Shown piece after piece: positions 17,875 through 28,039 of a stretch of DNA of 64,000 nt. This DNA comes from Actinomyces viscosus (GTDB lineage Bacteria > Actinomycetota > Actinomycetes > Actinomycetales > Actinomycetaceae): contig NZ_LR134477.1 in the NCBI RefSeq assembly GCF_900637975.1, positions 1,240,001-1,304,000 of the forward strand, written 5' to 3'. The notes beneath the pieces are model-generated. The model had not been told where the DNA came from. It made no database searches and saw only the letters and a program-made list of their open reading frames with translations. Each line of letters opens with the position of its first letter. Position 1 is the stretch's first letter. The position numbers and the translations under genes are program-made.

Positions 17875-18873
17875 ATGGCCTCCTCCCCCGATGCACCGTC
17901 ACACGAGCCCGAGCTCCCCGCCGCGTCCCCTTCCACTCCGGGGCCCCCGTCGGCACCGGTGCCGACGTCAGGGGCGCTCGACAGCACCGGGATGGCCCTG
18001 GTCATCGGCTGCTACACCCTCTGGGGCGTCTTCCCCCTCTACTTCCGGCTCCTGTCGGAGGCCGGCAGCGTCGAGATCATCGGCCACCGGATCGTGTGGA
18101 CCCTGGCCACCTGCCTGCTGCTGGTGGCCTCACGGCGCCGCTGGGCGCGGCTGGCCCGACTCTGGCGCACGCCCCGTCTGCTGGGGGCACTGGCCGTCTC
18201 GGGCGTGCTGGTCTCGGTCAACTGGCTCGTCTACGTCTACGGCGTCAACACCGCGCGCACGGCCGACGCCGCCCTGGGCTACTTCATCAACCCGCTGGTG
18301 ACGGTGGCCCTGGCCTCCCTGGTGCTGCGTGAGCGGCTGCGCCCCGTCCACCGGGTCTCGATCGGTCTGGCCGGCGCCGCCGTGGTGCTCCTGGTGGTCC
18401 TGCAGGGCTCACTGCCGTGGATCTCCCTGGCCCTGGCCTTCTCCTTCGCCCTGTACGGGCTGGTCAAGAAGCGGATCGGACCGCAGGTGGACGCCCTGAC
18501 CGGGCTGACGGTGGAGAGCGCCGTCGTGGCTCCCGTGGCGCTCGCCTACCTGGGGTACCTGGCCTGGCAGGGGCAGTCGGCCTGGCAGGCGCCCGGCCAG
18601 GGGTGGCGGATCATGGCGCTGCTCGTGGTGGCGGGGCCCGTCACGGCCGTGCCGCTGCTGCTCTTCGCCGCCGGGACGCGGCGCGTGCCGCTGTCGGTGG
18701 TGGGGATGAGCCAGTACATCGCCCCGATCACCCAGTTCCTCCTGGCCTGGGCCGTCTTCCACGAGCAGATCCCGCCGGCCCGCTGGGCGGCCATGGTGCT
18801 GGTGTGGGCGGCGGTCTCGGTCTTCATCGGCGACGCCGTGCACCAGCTCGTCCGCCGTCCCCGCCCGTGCTGA
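17875..18873 (+). CDS. rarD: RarD-type EamA/DMT-superfamily permease
   Basis: A 332-residue membrane protein. After a 38-residue Pro/Ser-rich tail come about ten hydrophobic segments. RarD family signatures include YTLWGVFPLYFRLL near residue 45, IIGHRIVW, VNWLVYVYGVN and YFINPLVTV. RarD proteins are drug/metabolite transporters whose substrate is generally unknown. ATG at 17875 has a caggaa site nine bases upstream. Stands alone on the plus strand between infB and rbfA, with a bidirectional hairpin at its end. Confidence 0.88.
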   Translation: MASSPDAPSHEPELPAASPSTPGPPSAPVPTSGALDSTGMALVIGCYTLWGVFPLYFRLLSEAGSVEIIGHRIVWTLATCLLLVASRRRWARLARLWRTPRLLGALAVSGVLVSVNWLVYVYGVNTARTADAALGYFINPLVTVALASLVLRERLRPVHRVSIGLAGAAVVLLVVLQGSLPWISLALAFSFALYGLVKKRIGPQVDALTGLTVESAVVAPVALAYLGYLAWQGQSAWQAPGQGWRIMALLVVAGPVTAVPLLLFAAGTRRVPLSVVGMSQYIAPITQFLLAWAVFHEQIPPARWAAMVLVWAAVSVFIGDAVHQLVRRPRPC

Positions 18874-18890
18874 GGCCGGCTCCCACCACG

Positions 18891-18930
18891 AGGCGGGGCC
18901 CCACCACCGGATGGTGGTGGGACCCCGCCT
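18891..18930. terminator. Bidirectional hairpin terminator between rarD and infB
   Basis: 18-base arms (18891-18908 and 18913-18930; aggcggggccccaccacc) with one G-T mismatch and a 4-base loop, between the convergent stop codons. Confidence 0.8.
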
Positions 18931-18947
18931 GCGTCATGCGGCAGCGC

Positions 18948-21900
18948 TCAGTCGCGCGGCTTCTCGCGCATCTCCCAGGTCTCGATGACGTCGCCCTCGG
19001 CGATGTCCTTGAAGCCCAGGTTGATACCGCACTCGTAGCCCTCGCGGACCTCGGTGACGTCGTCCTTCTCGCGGCGCAGCGTCTCGATGGACAGGTCGCC
19101 GTTGACGACGACGCCATCGCGCACCAGGCGGGCCTTGGCGCCCCGCTTGATGATGCCCGAGCGGACGATGGAGCCGGCGATGGAGCCGAACTTCGAGGAG
19201 CGGAAGATCTGCCGGATCTCGGCGGTGCCGAGCTCGACCTCCTCGTAGACGGGCTTGAGCATGCCCTTCATGGCGGCCTCGACGTCCTCGATCGCGTTGT
19301 AGATGACCGAGTAGAACTTCATGTCGACGCCCTCGCGGTCGGCGATCTCCGAGACGCGCTCGGCGGGCCGGACGTTGAAGCCGATGATGACGGCGGAGTC
19401 CACCGTGGCCAGGTTGACGTCGTTCTGCGTGATGGCACCCACGCCGCGGTGGATGACGCGCAGGGCGACCTCCTCGCCGACGTCGATCTTGAGCAGGGAG
19501 TCCTCCAGGGCCTCGACCGCACCCGAGCTGTCGCCCTTGAGGATGAGGTTGAGGGTGTCGACCTTGCCCTCCTTGAGGACGTCGGTGAGGTTCTCCAGGG
19601 ACACACGCTTGCGACGCTTGGCCAGCAGGGCGGCGCGCTCGGCGGCCTCACGCTTGTCGGCGATCTGGCGGGCCGTGCGGTCGTCGGGGGCGACGATGAA
19701 GGAGTCACCGGCGCTGGGCACGTTCGTGAGCCCCAGGACCAGGGCCGGACGGGCGGGCCCGGCCTCGGTGAGGTTCTCCCCGTGCTCGTTGAACATGGCG
19801 CGCACGCGCCCGTAGGCGCTCCCGGCCACGATCGGGTCGCCGACTCGCAGCGTGCCGCGCTCGACCAGGATGGTGCTCACGGCGCCGCGGCCCTTGTCGA
19901 GCTTGGCCTCGATGGTGACGCCGCGGGCCTCGGTGTCCGGGTTGGCCCGCAGGTCCAGGGCGGCGTCCGCGGTGAGCAGGACGGCCTCGAGGAGCTCGTC
20001 GATGTGGAGACGCTGCTTGGCGGAGATGTCCACGAACATCGTGTCGCCGCCGTACTCCTCGGGGACCAGACCGTACTCGGTGAGCTGGCCGCGGATCTTG
20101 TCCGGGTTGGCGCCCTCCTTGTCGATCTTGTTGACCGCCACGACGATCGGCACGTTGGCCGCCTGGGCGTGGTTGAGGGCCTCAACGGTCTGGGGCATGA
20201 CGCCGTCGTCGGCGGCCACGACGAGGATGGCGATGTCGGTCACCTCGGCACCGCGGGCACGCATGGCCGTGAAGGCCTCGTGACCGGGGGTGTCGATGAA
20301 GGTGATCGGACGCTCCTCGTCGTTCAGGTTGACGCGCACCTGGTAGGCGCCGATGGACTGGGTGATGCCCCCGGCCTCGCCGGCGACGACGTCGGTGGAG
20401 CGGATCGCGTCCAGCAGCTTGGTCTTACCGTGGTCGACGTGACCCATGACCGTGACCACCGGGGGACGCGGCACGAGGTTGGCGTCGTCCTCGTCGGGCT
20501 CGAGGTCGATGTCGAAGGACTCCAGGAGCTCGCGGTCCTCGTCCTCGGGCGAGACGATCTGGACGTTGTAGCCCAGCTCGGCGCCCAGGAGGGCGAAGGT
20601 GTCCTCGTCCAGGGACTGGGTGGCCGTGGCCATCTCACCGAGGTGGAACAGCACGGTCACCAGGGCCGCGGGGTTGGCGTTGATCTTCTCGGCCAGGTCC
20701 GTGAGCGTCGCGCCCTGGCGCACGCGCACCGGGGTGGAGCCGTCACCGCGCGGGACGATGACGCCGCCGATCGACGGCGCGCTCTGCTGCTCGAACTCCT
20801 GGCGCTTGGCCCGCTTGGACTTGCGTCCCCGCGGGGCGCCGCCGCCGCGGCCGAAGGCGCCCTGGGTGGAGCCGCGACCACCGCGACCGCCACGGGGCCC
20901 GCCGAAGCCGCCGCCGGGACGTCCACCGCCGCCACCTCCGGGCCTGCCACCGCCGCCGGGGCGCGAGCCGCGGCCACCACCGCCACCGGCACCGCCGCGC
21001 GCGGGAGCGCCGGGACGGCCGATGGAGGACTGGCCGGGCATCATGCCCGGGTTGGGACGGGGACCGCCCGGGCGCGGGGCGCCGGAACGACCGGCTCCCT
21101 GAGGCCGGGCACCGCCCTGGGGCCGGGGGCCGCCGGGACGCGGGCCGCCCTGGGGGCGGGGGCCACCGGAGCCACCGGGACGGGGCATGCCCTGGGAGGT
21201 GGCGAAGGGGTTGTTCCCCGGACGTGGCGCGCCCGAGCGCGACTGGCCCGAGCGCTGGCCGCCACGGCCTCCCTGCCCGCCCTGACGGGGCATGCCCTGG
21301 GAGGTGGCGAAGGGGTTGTTCCCCGGACGCGGGGCGCCGGGACGCGGCCCCGGTGTGGGGGCGTTGCGGCGAGGGCCGGGGGTGGGGGCGCCGGAGGCGG
21401 ACGCCGCCGGCTTGGGCGCACCGGCACCGGGCTTGGGCGCCTTGGGGGCGTCCCCGGAGGCGGGGGCGCTTCCCTGGGGCGCCGGCCTCGCTGCGCCCGC
21501 CGGGGCCTGGGAGCCGCCGCCCGGCTTGGGGGCCGAGGTCTCGGGCCTGGGCGCGGCGGCCGGCGCGCCGGGCTTGGGCGCACCGGCACCGGGCTTGGGG
21601 GCTGCGGGCCTGGCGACGGGGTTCGGCGACGAGGCCTGGGCCCCTGCCGGCCCCGGCCGAACGGCCTGAGCCGCTCCGGGCTTGGGGGCGGCCTTGGAGG
21701 GCTTGGGAGCCTGGGAGGAGGCCTTGGCCGGCTCAGCAGCCTTGCTGTCAGTCTTGGTGTCCGCCGGTGCCTCCTGCACCTGGGCGGCGAAGTGCTCGCG
21801 AACCCGGCGAGCGACGGGGGGCTCGACCGCGGAGGAGGCCGCCTTGACGAACTCTCCCTGGTCCTTGAGCCAGGCCAGGATCACCTTCGAGGTGACCTTC

Positions 21901-21953
21901 TTGCCAGTGGGGTCGAGCTCCTTGGCGAGCTCATGAACGCGTGGTTTAGCCAC
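18948..21953 (-). CDS. infB: Translation initiation factor IF-2
   Basis: GTPase that places initiator tRNA on the 30S subunit. 1001 residues. The IF2_N motif is at 1-50 ([14 protein letters not shown]). A very long Pro/Gly/Ala/Arg low-complexity region runs to about residue 400, then the second IF2_N segment ([16 protein letters not shown]), the GTPase with [16 protein letters not shown] and NKID, and the C-terminal domains II-IV. GTG at 21953 has an aggagaaaa site. The low-complexity part carries internal DNA repeats. It follows ylxR by 91 bp. Confidence 0.98.
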   Translation of the reverse strand: MAKPRVHELAKELDPTGKKVTSKVILAWLKDQGEFVKAASSAVEPPVARRVREHFAAQVQEAPADTKTDSKAAEPAKASSQAPKPSKAAPKPGAAQAVRPGPAGAQASSPNPVARPAAPKPGAGAPKPGAPAAAPRPETSAPKPGGGSQAPAGAARPAPQGSAPASGDAPKAPKPGAGAPKPAASASGAPTPGPRRNAPTPGPRPGAPRPGNNPFATSQGMPRQGGQGGRGGQRSGQSRSGAPRPGNNPFATSQGMPRPGGSGGPRPQGGPRPGGPRPQGGARPQGAGRSGAPRPGGPRPNPGMMPGQSSIGRPGAPARGGAGGGGGRGSRPGGGGRPGGGGGGRPGGGFGGPRGGRGGRGSTQGAFGRGGGAPRGRKSKRAKRQEFEQQSAPSIGGVIVPRGDGSTPVRVRQGATLTDLAEKINANPAALVTVLFHLGEMATATQSLDEDTFALLGAELGYNVQIVSPEDEDRELLESFDIDLEPDEDDANLVPRPPVVTVMGHVDHGKTKLLDAIRSTDVVAGEAGGITQSIGAYQVRVNLNDEERPITFIDTPGHEAFTAMRARGAEVTDIAILVVAADDGVMPQTVEALNHAQAANVPIVVAVNKIDKEGANPDKIRGQLTEYGLVPEEYGGDTMFVDISAKQRLHIDELLEAVLLTADAALDLRANPDTEARGVTIEAKLDKGRGAVSTILVERGTLRVGDPIVAGSAYGRVRAMFNEHGENLTEAGPARPALVLGLTNVPSAGDSFIVAPDDRTARQIADKREAAERAALLAKRRKRVSLENLTDVLKEGKVDTLNLILKGDSSGAVEALEDSLLKIDVGEEVALRVIHRGVGAITQNDVNLATVDSAVIIGFNVRPAERVSEIADREGVDMKFYSVIYNAIEDVEAAMKGMLKPVYEEVELGTAEIRQIFRSSKFGSIAGSIVRSGIIKRGAKARLVRDGVVVNGDLSIETLRREKDDVTEVREGYECGINLGFKDIAEGDVIETWEMREKPRD
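21179..21329 (-). repeat. 46-bp direct repeat inside infB
   Basis: 21179-21224 and 21284-21329 are identical over 46 bases and 105 bp apart, so each adds 35 codons in frame. They encode the repeated [14 protein letters not shown] segment of the IF-2 N-terminal linker. The exact identity suggests recent duplication or ongoing homogenisation, so linker length may vary between strains. Confidence 0.85.
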
Positions 21954-22044
21954 TTTTCTCCTGTCCGGTTTCCCACCCCGGACAGGGGTGGGTGCTTCTA
22001 GAGGCAGCTCATCGCTGGGTACTCATCGGGTGCCCATCGGCTTC

Positions 22045-22377
22045 CTACCCGCCTTCGCTATCGGTGGTCCGCTCACCCGGTCGGGCAGCGGGGACCTCGC
22101 CGTCGTTGACCAGTCCCCGCTCCAGGAACCCGCGGACCCGGGCCACGTCCAGTGGTCCGCCGGTGCGCAGGGCGCGAGGAGCGGCGCGTCGTCGCTCAGC
22201 GAGGGTGAGGCACTCGGGATCCGGGTGGATCCAGGCGCCGCGCCCGGGTCTGACGGCCCGGGCATCGACGTCGAGCTCACCGCTCGACGTCAGCACGAGA
22301 CGCAGCAGCTGCGCCCGCGGGGCTCTTTGCCGGCAGCCGATGCAGGTGCGCTCGGGCACGTGGGGGGTGGTCGCCAC
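22045..22377 (-). CDS. ylxR: YlxR (DUF448) family RNA-binding protein
   Basis: 110 residues. Signature RTCIGCRQR near residue 10 and GRGAWIHPDPEC near 45 identify the YlxR/DUF448 family, small nucleic-acid-binding proteins found between nusA and infB across Gram-positive bacteria; some act as transcription modulators or bind RNase P RNA. A C-terminal tail of about 20 residues is extra. GTG at 22377 is the best start, with ggaagga somewhat far upstream. Same operon as nusA and infB. Confidence 0.93.
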   Translation of the reverse strand: MATTPHVPERTCIGCRQRAPRAQLLRLVLTSSGELDVDARAVRPGRGAWIHPDPECLTLAERRRAAPRALRTGGPLDVARVRGFLERGLVNDGEVPAARPGERTTDSEGG

Positions 22378-22495
22378 CGTCCGTCGGTGTCCTTCCGCTG
22401 CTCTGCAACCGCTGACGCGGGCACCGCATCCGGGAGATCCCGGTGCGGGACCCGCAAAGGTCCGCCGGAAAGTCTACATCCCCGCGCAGGTCGGT

Positions 22496-23536
22496 TCAGT
22501 CGACCAGCCCTGAGGCACCTGTCACGTCGTCGGACTGGGAGCCCTGTCCCGGGGTGATCTCGCCGGACTCGGCGTCGGCGTGGATGTCGATCTTCCAGCC
22601 GGTCAGGCGGGCGGCCAGCCGGGCGTTCTGCCCCTCCTTGCCGATGGCCAGGGAGAGCTGGAAGTCGGGGACGACGGCGCGGGCGGTGCGCTCCTCGGCG
22701 TCGATGACGCCTACGGCGGCCACTCGGGCCGGCGACAGGGCGTTGGCGATGAAACGCGCCGGGTCCTCGGAATAATCCACGATGTCGATCTTCTCACCAC
22801 CGAGCTCGGTCATGACCGCGCGCACCCGCTGCCCCATGGGGCCGATGCAGGCTCCCTTGGCGTTGACGCCGCGGACCTTGGAGCGCACGGCCATCTTGGT
22901 GCGGTGGCCGGCCTCGCGGGCCACCGAGACGATCTCGACGTCGCCCGAGGAGATCTCGGGGACCTCGCGCTCGAAGAGCTTGCGCACCAGGCCGGGGTGG
23001 GTGCGGGAGAGGATGATCTGGGCGCCGCGGGTACCGCGGGAGACGTCGGTGACGTAGGCGCGCACGCGGTCGCCGTGGCGGTAGCGCTCTCCGGGGACCT
23101 GCTCGTGGGGAGGCATGATGCCCTCGTGCTCCTCGTCCAGGCGCACGTAGACGATGCGGGGATCGCGTCCCTGCTCGACGGTGCCGGAGATCAGCTCGCC
23201 GGTCTTGTCCTTGAAGGCTCCCAGGACCTCGAAGTCGCGGCGGTCCTGGATGCGCTGGACGATGACGCTGCGGGCGGTTGCCTGGGCGATGCGGCCGAAA
23301 TCGTCGGGGGTGTCGTCGAAGTACTCCCCCGTGGGCTGGTCGTCCTCGTCGACCTCCGGGGCCAGGACGCTCATGTGCCCGGTGCGGCGGTCGATCTCGA
23401 CGTGGGCGCCCCGGATGGCTCCGGGGACCTTGGAGTAGGCACCCAGGATGGCGTCCTCGATAGCGGGAAGCAGGTTGTCCAGGTCAATGCCCAGCTCGTC
23501 GGCAGCGCCTCGCAGCTCCGGCATATTGATGTCCAT
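22496..23536 (-). CDS. nusA: Transcription termination/antitermination factor NusA
   Basis: 346 residues, the short actinobacterial form without the C-terminal acidic repeats. N-terminal RNA-polymerase-binding domain to about residue 100, S1 domain ([18 protein letters not shown]), and KH domains around [14 protein letters not shown] and [22 protein letters not shown] at 23536 follows aagga. It lies between rimP and ylxR in the conserved rimP-nusA-ylxR-infB order, but 196 bp of AT-richer DNA separates it from rimP. Confidence 0.97.
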   Translation of the reverse strand: MDINMPELRGAADELGIDLDNLLPAIEDAILGAYSKVPGAIRGAHVEIDRRTGHMSVLAPEVDEDDQPTGEYFDDTPDDFGRIAQATARSVIVQRIQDRRDFEVLGAFKDKTGELISGTVEQGRDPRIVYVRLDEEHEGIMPPHEQVPGERYRHGDRVRAYVTDVSRGTRGAQIILSRTHPGLVRKLFEREVPEISSGDVEIVSVAREAGHRTKMAVRSKVRGVNAKGACIGPMGQRVRAVMTELGGEKIDIVDYSEDPARFIANALSPARVAAVGVIDAEERTARAVVPDFQLSLAIGKEGQNARLAARLTGWKIDIHADAESGEITPGQGSQSDDVTGASGLVD

Positions 23537-23732
23537 GGGTCCTTGGGTCCTCTCTGGTCCGCTGGGCGGGTGTGCGCTGGGCTCCCCGTCGACGTTAGCC
23601 CGTGACGGGCCGGATGGTCCATCACGTCGTTCCGGGCCGGTCCGTCAACCTTCTATCAGTTATCAGGACATACATTATTCCCGGACACTATCCGCCGGAG
23701 GCATCTTATAAGCCTCGGCCTGTTGCTCGGCC
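23537..23732 (-). promoter_or_regulatory. AT-rich spacer upstream of nusA
   Basis: Between rimP and nusA there is a block (about 23640-23715) much richer in A/T than its surroundings, containing ttataa, tacattatt and tatcagttatcag stretches and, on the minus strand, TTGACG ending near 23644. This suggests an internal promoter for nusA-ylxR-infB, though I cannot match a clean -35/-10 pair. Confidence 0.35.
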
Positions 23733-24251
23733 CTAGGGCCCGACCACCACCATCTGCGCCGCGGTGATGTCCTCCAGGGCGATGCTCCGCTCGACGCCGT
23801 CGACCTCAATCCTCACCAGGCCGCCGCCGTTGCCCTCGCTGGCGTCATTGGCGTCACTGTCGGGATCGGCCCCTGTGACGACGCCGGTGAGCTCCTCGTC
23901 GGCCGCGCGCACCCGGGCACTATGACCAACGGCACGCCTGAAGTGACGCAGGGTGCTCAGCTCACGCTCGGCTCCGGGGGTGGAGACCTCGAGGGTGTAC
24001 TGACCCTTGACGGGGTCGGCCTCGTCGAGGGCCTGCGAGACGGCCGCGGTCACCGGCCCTAGGGCGTCGATGTCGAGGTCTCCGGGACCGTCGACCAGGT
24101 CCACCAGGACGCGCACGACGGAGTACCGACCCGCCCGGGTGGTCTCCACGCCCTCGAGGTGGAGTCCGGCGTCGGCGACGACGGGGGTGAGCAGGTCGGT
24201 GAGGCTGCGGGCCAGCGCGTCAGCGCGCTTGTGCGGATCGTGGGCCGCCAT
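23733..24251 (-). CDS. rimP: Ribosome maturation factor RimP
   Basis: Needed for 30S subunit maturation. 172 residues: N-terminal domain with LVVDAG-like LTPVVADAGLHLEGVE, the conserved DIDALGPVTAAVSQALD, and YTLEVSTPGAERELSTLRHF. The C-terminal SH3-like domain contains an insertion rich in Asp/Ser/Gly (GADPDSDANDASEGNGGG). ATG at 24251 has a perfect aggagg site; the frame is open far upstream but has no family similarity there. First gene of the rimP-nusA-ylxR-infB unit and divergent from a lipoprotein gene. Confidence 0.95.
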   Translation of the reverse strand: MAAHDPHKRADALARSLTDLLTPVVADAGLHLEGVETTRAGRYSVVRVLVDLVDGPGDLDIDALGPVTAAVSQALDEADPVKGQYTLEVSTPGAERELSTLRHFRRAVGHSARVRAADEELTGVVTGADPDSDANDASEGNGGGLVRIEVDGVERSIALEDITAAQMVVVGP

Positions 24252-24383
24252 AGTCGTTCTACCTCCTGTGCGGGCCCGGGCGCGCGGCCCGGGCGAACAT
24301 GATCGACGTGGTCGATGGGGTGTCGTGGTCGTCGTGGTCAAGGTCGGGATCATGCTACCCGCCGTCTGTGGGAGGATTCCCGG

Positions 24384-25454
24384 GTGAAGACTCCTCGCTC
24401 TCCCCGACCTGCCCAGACGAGCGGCACGCAGGTGCCCTCCGGCGGCGGGATCCGCAACAGGCTCGGTAACGGACTCGGAGGCGGCCTCTCCGCAGGCTCC
24501 GACGTCGGTGCCGCAAGCCGTCGCATGACGCGCCGCACCGCGGTGCTCGCCCTGGGATCGGCCCTGGTCGCGCTGGGCGGTTGCGGGCTGCGCCTGGGCA
24601 AGGGCTCGCCGGCGTCCCTGCCGACGGCCTCGGCGGCGGAGACCACTCGTGACGGCCTGGCCCGGCAGGCGGCGCTCATCTCCTCCACGGCCGGCGTGGT
24701 CGCGCAGGCCGGTGGCACGGATGCCACCACGGCTGCTCTGGCCGAGGGGGTCAAGCAGACGGCCGACGCCCAGCTCGAGACCCTGGGCGGGGTGTGGGAG
24801 CCGTGGGCCTCGCAGGTCCCGTCCTCCTACCCCACGGTCGCCCCGGTTCCTTCGGCCTCGGCCGATGCCACCGCGCAGGACCTGGCCACGTCCTTGGGCG
24901 ACGGATCGACGATGGCTCGCCGGGCGGCGATCGGCGCCGCCTCGGAGCAGGACGCCCGGCTCTTCACCGCGCTGACGGTGGCCTGGAGCCTTCAGCACGA
25001 TCTCTTCGCTCAGGCGGGCTCGGCCGACGCGCCGCGCGCGGAGGTGGCTCAGGGCAGCAGGATCAGTGCCGGCCTGCTGACGTCCTACGACGCGGCCCGC
25101 TACGCCATGGAGGAGATCGCGGCGCGCAGCGATGACCCTCAGCGCACCCAGGCGGCCGACGACGCCAAGGCCGCGACCTCCGTCGTCAACGCCGCCGTGG
25201 CAGCGGGCAGCGAGGATGCCCGGCTGGGCGCCTACGCCGCCCCGACCGAGTCCTCCGACCCCGAGGTGAGCGTGGAGGTGTCCTGGGCCCGGCAGGTGTG
25301 GTCGGCCATCGTGTCGGGAGAGGTGCAGGAGGCCGGTTCCGCCAAGGCCTCCACGCCGGCCCGTGAGGCGGCCGTCACCGGCGCGGTCGATGCCGCCCGT
25401 CGTGCCACCGCCTGGGGCGCGGACTTCTCCTCCCTGCCCGGATACGCCGCCTGA
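24384..25454 (+). CDS. Putative lipoprotein with DUF4439-like ferritin-like helical domain
   Basis: 356 residues from GTG 24384, which has a gggagga site. Residues 50-72 form a signal sequence (TRRTAVLALGSALVALGGC) ending in an LGGC lipobox; the preceding twin Arg may allow Tat export. The first 48 residues would be an unusually long n-region, so translation may begin at the internal ATG before TRRT. The mature part is Ala-rich and helical (AAIGAASEQDARLFTAL, SYDAARYAMEEIAARS), like DUF4439 proteins found in this position beside rimP in actinobacteria. Function unknown. Confidence 0.7.
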   Translation: MKTPRSPRPAQTSGTQVPSGGGIRNRLGNGLGGGLSAGSDVGAASRRMTRRTAVLALGSALVALGGCGLRLGKGSPASLPTASAAETTRDGLARQAALISSTAGVVAQAGGTDATTAALAEGVKQTADAQLETLGGVWEPWASQVPSSYPTVAPVPSASADATAQDLATSLGDGSTMARRAAIGAASEQDARLFTALTVAWSLQHDLFAQAGSADAPRAEVAQGSRISAGLLTSYDAARYAMEEIAARSDDPQRTQAADDAKAATSVVNAAVAAGSEDARLGAYAAPTESSDPEVSVEVSWARQVWSAIVSGEVQEAGSAKASTPAREAAVTGAVDAARRATAWGADFSSLPGYAA

Positions 25455-25455
25455 C

Positions 25456-25692
25456 ATGCGGATCCTCCTGGTGCTCCTGGCCGTCATCGCCGCCCTGGTG
25501 GCCGTGGACCAGCTCTTCCTGTGGATGGAGCGTCACGGCTGGATCTACTGGCGGCGCCGCAGGCCCGATCCGCGCGGCGCCATCCTGGGCCCCATCGACA
25601 ACGTCTTCAACCCGGCCCACGAGCACGTGGTCGAGCAACAGGAGACCGAGGAGCTCCTAACCGATATCCAGGGCGACGCGGCCCCGAGGTGA
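25456..25692 (+). CDS. Small single-pass membrane protein, unknown function
   Basis: 78 residues. One hydrophobic segment at residues 2-24 (RILLVLLAVIAALVAVDQLF), a basic RRRR cluster near 35 and an acidic C-terminal half (VVEQQETEELL). It starts two bases after the stop of the lipoprotein gene, so the pair is probably translationally coupled. No family recognised; the PIDNVFNPAHEHV segment loosely resembles DUF6191-type proteins but I cannot confirm that. Confidence 0.65.
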   Translation: MRILLVLLAVIAALVAVDQLFLWMERHGWIYWRRRRPDPRGAILGPIDNVFNPAHEHVVEQQETEELLTDIQGDAAPR

Positions 25693-25928
25693 ACGGCATG
25701 AACTTGGATCCGTGGACGCACTTGGAGCCCGATGGCCCCACAAGGAGGAAGTCACCAGGCTCTGTGAGGCTCCACGGCGAGGTGAGTGTCTGACCGCTCG
25801 TCCTGAGAGCCTCGTGTGTCGGTGATGGTTCCAGGCCTGCCCCGGGAGTTCGTGTTGTCCGCCGGGCGCTACGAGCTCGTCGTGGGTGTGGTGAGGCCCG
25901 AGGTGCAGCGCTGTGCGTAGCACTCTGC

Positions 25929-26030
25929 ACGAGGTCCGGGTCCTACTGGGCAAGGTGCGGGTGCACTCCACGCGGGCCGGACCCCCGTGCAGTGCACCCA
26001 CCCCCTGGCCAATAGGACCCCAGGCTCGTG
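25929..26030. repeat. Long imperfect hairpin, about 102 nt
   Basis: Arms 25938-25967 and 25991-26020 pair at 25 of 30 positions. After a short symmetric mismatch the pairing resumes with cacgag (25929-25934) against ctcgtg (26025-26030). The inner part (cacgcggg / cccccgtg) can also pair. The stem is far longer than a typical terminator. Confidence 0.7.
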
Positions 26031-26060
26031 GATTAGAGCCCGTTGGACACCTCTGTCAGG

Positions 26061-26139
26061 CGTCGCGGACACACCTTGGAACCCGAGGACTCGGAACCTA
26101 CAAGGGGCAGACACCGGGACTTAAGGTGCGTCCGCGACG
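26061..26139. repeat. 17-bp inverted repeat flanking 45 bp
   Basis: 26061-26077 (cgtcgcggacacacctt) and 26123-26139 are reverse complements with one mismatch. The interior holds a smaller stem, ccgag-ga-ctcgg. It lies 64 bp before the proS stop and could be a terminator, a structured RNA or the ends of a small element. Confidence 0.65.
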
Positions 26140-26203
26140 AGCTGATCACCGGGCAGCGGCCCGAAGACCGCTCCCCTTCAGATCTCTCTCTTCGCAACAC
26201 GCC

Positions 26204-28039
26204 CTAGAGGCTCCGGGCGGCCTCCAGCGCGGCGCGGACCGTGGTGCTGAGCTCGGCCGCCGCGGCGTCGGCGGCCACGGAGCGGCGCTCGCCGGTGCGG
26301 CGGTCGCGGATCTCCACGGTCCCCTCCTTGGCCAGGTCGCGGCCGACGACGAGCGTGTAGGGCAGGCCGAGGAGCTCGGCGTCGGCGAACTTCACACCGG
26401 CGGAGACCTTGCGGCGGTCGTCGTAGAGGACCTCGATGCCCTCGGCGTCCAGGGCCGAGGCGATCTGCTCGGCGACGTCGAAGACCGCCTGGTCCTTGCC
26501 GGTGGCCAGGACCTGCACGTGGTAGGGGGCGATCTGGACGGGCCAGGCGAGTCCCCTGTCGTCGTGGTTGGCCTCGGCCAGGGCCGCCATGACGCGGCTG
26601 ACGCCGATGCCGTAGGAGCCCATGGTGACCACGCGGGCCTTGCCGTTCTCGTCCAGGACGGTCAGCCCCAGGGCCTGGGAGTACTTGCGCCCCAGCTCGA
26701 AGATGTGGCCGATCTCGATGCCGCGGGCCAGGTGGAGGGGGCCGGAGCCGTCGGGAGCGGGGTCGCCCTCGCGGACCTCGGCGGCCTCGATGGTGCCGTC
26801 GGCGGTGAAGTCGCGGCCCATCACCAGGTCGAGGACGTGCTTCTTGTCGGTGTTGGCGCCGGTGACCCAGCTGGTGCCCTCCACGATCCGAGGGTCGACG
26901 AGGTAGCGCACGGAGCCGGTGAGGACCTCGGTGCCGTCCTCGAGCCTCTCCACCCGGCGCAGCGGCGAGTTGGGGCCGATGGCGGTGGGGCCGATGTAGC
27001 CGCGCACGAGCTCGGGGTGGGTCTCGAAGTCGGTGTCTCCGGCCATCTCGACCTCGGCGGGGGCGACGGCTGCCTCCAGGCGCTTCATGTCGACGTCGCG
27101 GTCCCCGGGGACGCCGACGACGAGCAGCTCGCGCTCACCGCCGGGGTGGATGAGGGTGACGACGACGTTCTTGAGCGTGTCGGCGGCCGTCCAGGCCCGC
27201 CCGTCCGAGCGCGGGTAGGCCTCGTTGCACAGGTCGACCAGGGAGTCGATGGTGGGCGTGTCGGGGGTGTCGACGACGCGGGCCGGAGCGGTGCCGGAGG
27301 CGTCCACCGGCTCGGGGACCACGGTGGTGACGGCCTCGGCGTTGGCGGCGTAGCCTCCCGAGGAGCGCACGAAGGTGTCCTCCCCGATCTCGCAGGGGTA
27401 GAGGAACTCCTCGGAGTGGGATCCGCCCATGGCGCCGGCCATGGCATTGACGATGACGTAGTCCAGGCCCAGGCGGGCGAAGATCCGCTCGTAGGCGTCT
27501 CGGTGGGCCTGGTAGGCGGCGGCCAGCCCGGCGTCGTCGATGTCGAAGGAGTAGGAGTCCTTCATGACGAACTCGCGGCCGCGGATGATGCCGGCGCGGG
27601 GGCGGGCCTCGTCACGGTACTTGGTCTGGATCTGGTAGACGGTGGCCGGCAGGTCCTTGTAGGAGGAGTAGAGGTCCTTGACCGCGAGGGTGAACATCTC
27701 CTCATGGGTGGGGGCCAGCAGGTAGTCCCCGTCCTTGCGGTCGCGGAGCTTGAACAGGGTGGGGCCGTAGTCGTCCCAGCGTCCGGTGGCCTGGTAGGGC
27801 TCGGCCGGCAGGAGGGCCGGGAAGTGGACCTCCTGGCCGCCCATGGCATCCATCTCCTGGCGCACGACCCCCTCGATCTTGCGCAGCGTCCGCAGGCCCA
27901 GCGGCAGCCAGGTGTACACCCCGGGCGCGGCCCGGCGGATGTAGCAGGCGCGCACGAGCAGCCGGTGGCTGGCGACCTCGGCGTCGGCCGGGTCCTCGCG
28001 CAGGGTTCTGATGAAGGAGGTGGAGAGTCTGTGCAGCAC
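26204..28039 (-). CDS. proS: Prolyl-tRNA synthetase (bacterial type with editing insertion)
   Basis: Charges tRNA-Pro. 611 residues. Class II motif 1 region [20 protein letters not shown], motif 2 [27 protein letters not shown] (read across residues 140-166), motif 3 [13 protein letters not shown]. Between motifs 2 and 3 is a YbaK-like editing insertion, as expected for the long bacterial form; the C-terminal anticodon domain starts near [13 protein letters not shown] at 28039 encodes the family start (V/M)[16 protein letters not shown] and has aggat eight bases upstream. It is divergent from mvk. Confidence 0.97.
   Translation of the reverse strand: MLHRLSTSFIRTLREDPADAEVASHRLLVRACYIRRAAPGVYTWLPLGLRTLRKIEGVVRQEMDAMGGQEVHFPALLPAEPYQATGRWDDYGPTLFKLRDRKDGDYLLAPTHEEMFTLAVKDLYSSYKDLPATVYQIQTKYRDEARPRAGIIRGREFVMKDSYSFDIDDAGLAAAYQAHRDAYERIFARLGLDYVIVNAMAGAMGGSHSEEFLYPCEIGEDTFVRSSGGYAANAEAVTTVVPEPVDASGTAPARVVDTPDTPTIDSLVDLCNEAYPRSDGRAWTAADTLKNVVVTLIHPGGERELLVVGVPGDRDVDMKRLEAAVAPAEVEMAGDTDFETHPELVRGYIGPTAIGPNSPLRRVERLEDGTEVLTGSVRYLVDPRIVEGTSWVTGANTDKKHVLDLVMGRDFTADGTIEAAEVREGDPAPDGSGPLHLARGIEIGHIFELGRKYSQALGLTVLDENGKARVVTMGSYGIGVSRVMAALAEANHDDRGLAWPVQIAPYHVQVLATGKDQAVFDVAEQIASALDAEGIEVLYDDRRKVSAGVKFADAELLGLPYTLVVGRDLAKEGTVEIRDRRTGERRSVAADAAAAELSTTVRAALEAARSL

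Larger units (their letters stand above)
25693..26203. other. 511-bp convergent intergenic region with two large inverted repeats
   Basis: Between the small membrane protein gene and proS, which converge. No reading frame here has a ribosome site plus family similarity. The region has lower GC and less codon-like periodicity than its flanks. It contains the inverted repeats at 25929-26030 and 26061-26139, described separately. No tRNA or known RNA motif was recognised. Confidence 0.6.

Noticed and set aside
25657..26001. Minus-strand open frame of 114 codons in the proS gap
   Set aside because: No ribosome site, His/Arg-rich composition without family similarity, and overlaps both the upstream gene and the large hairpin.
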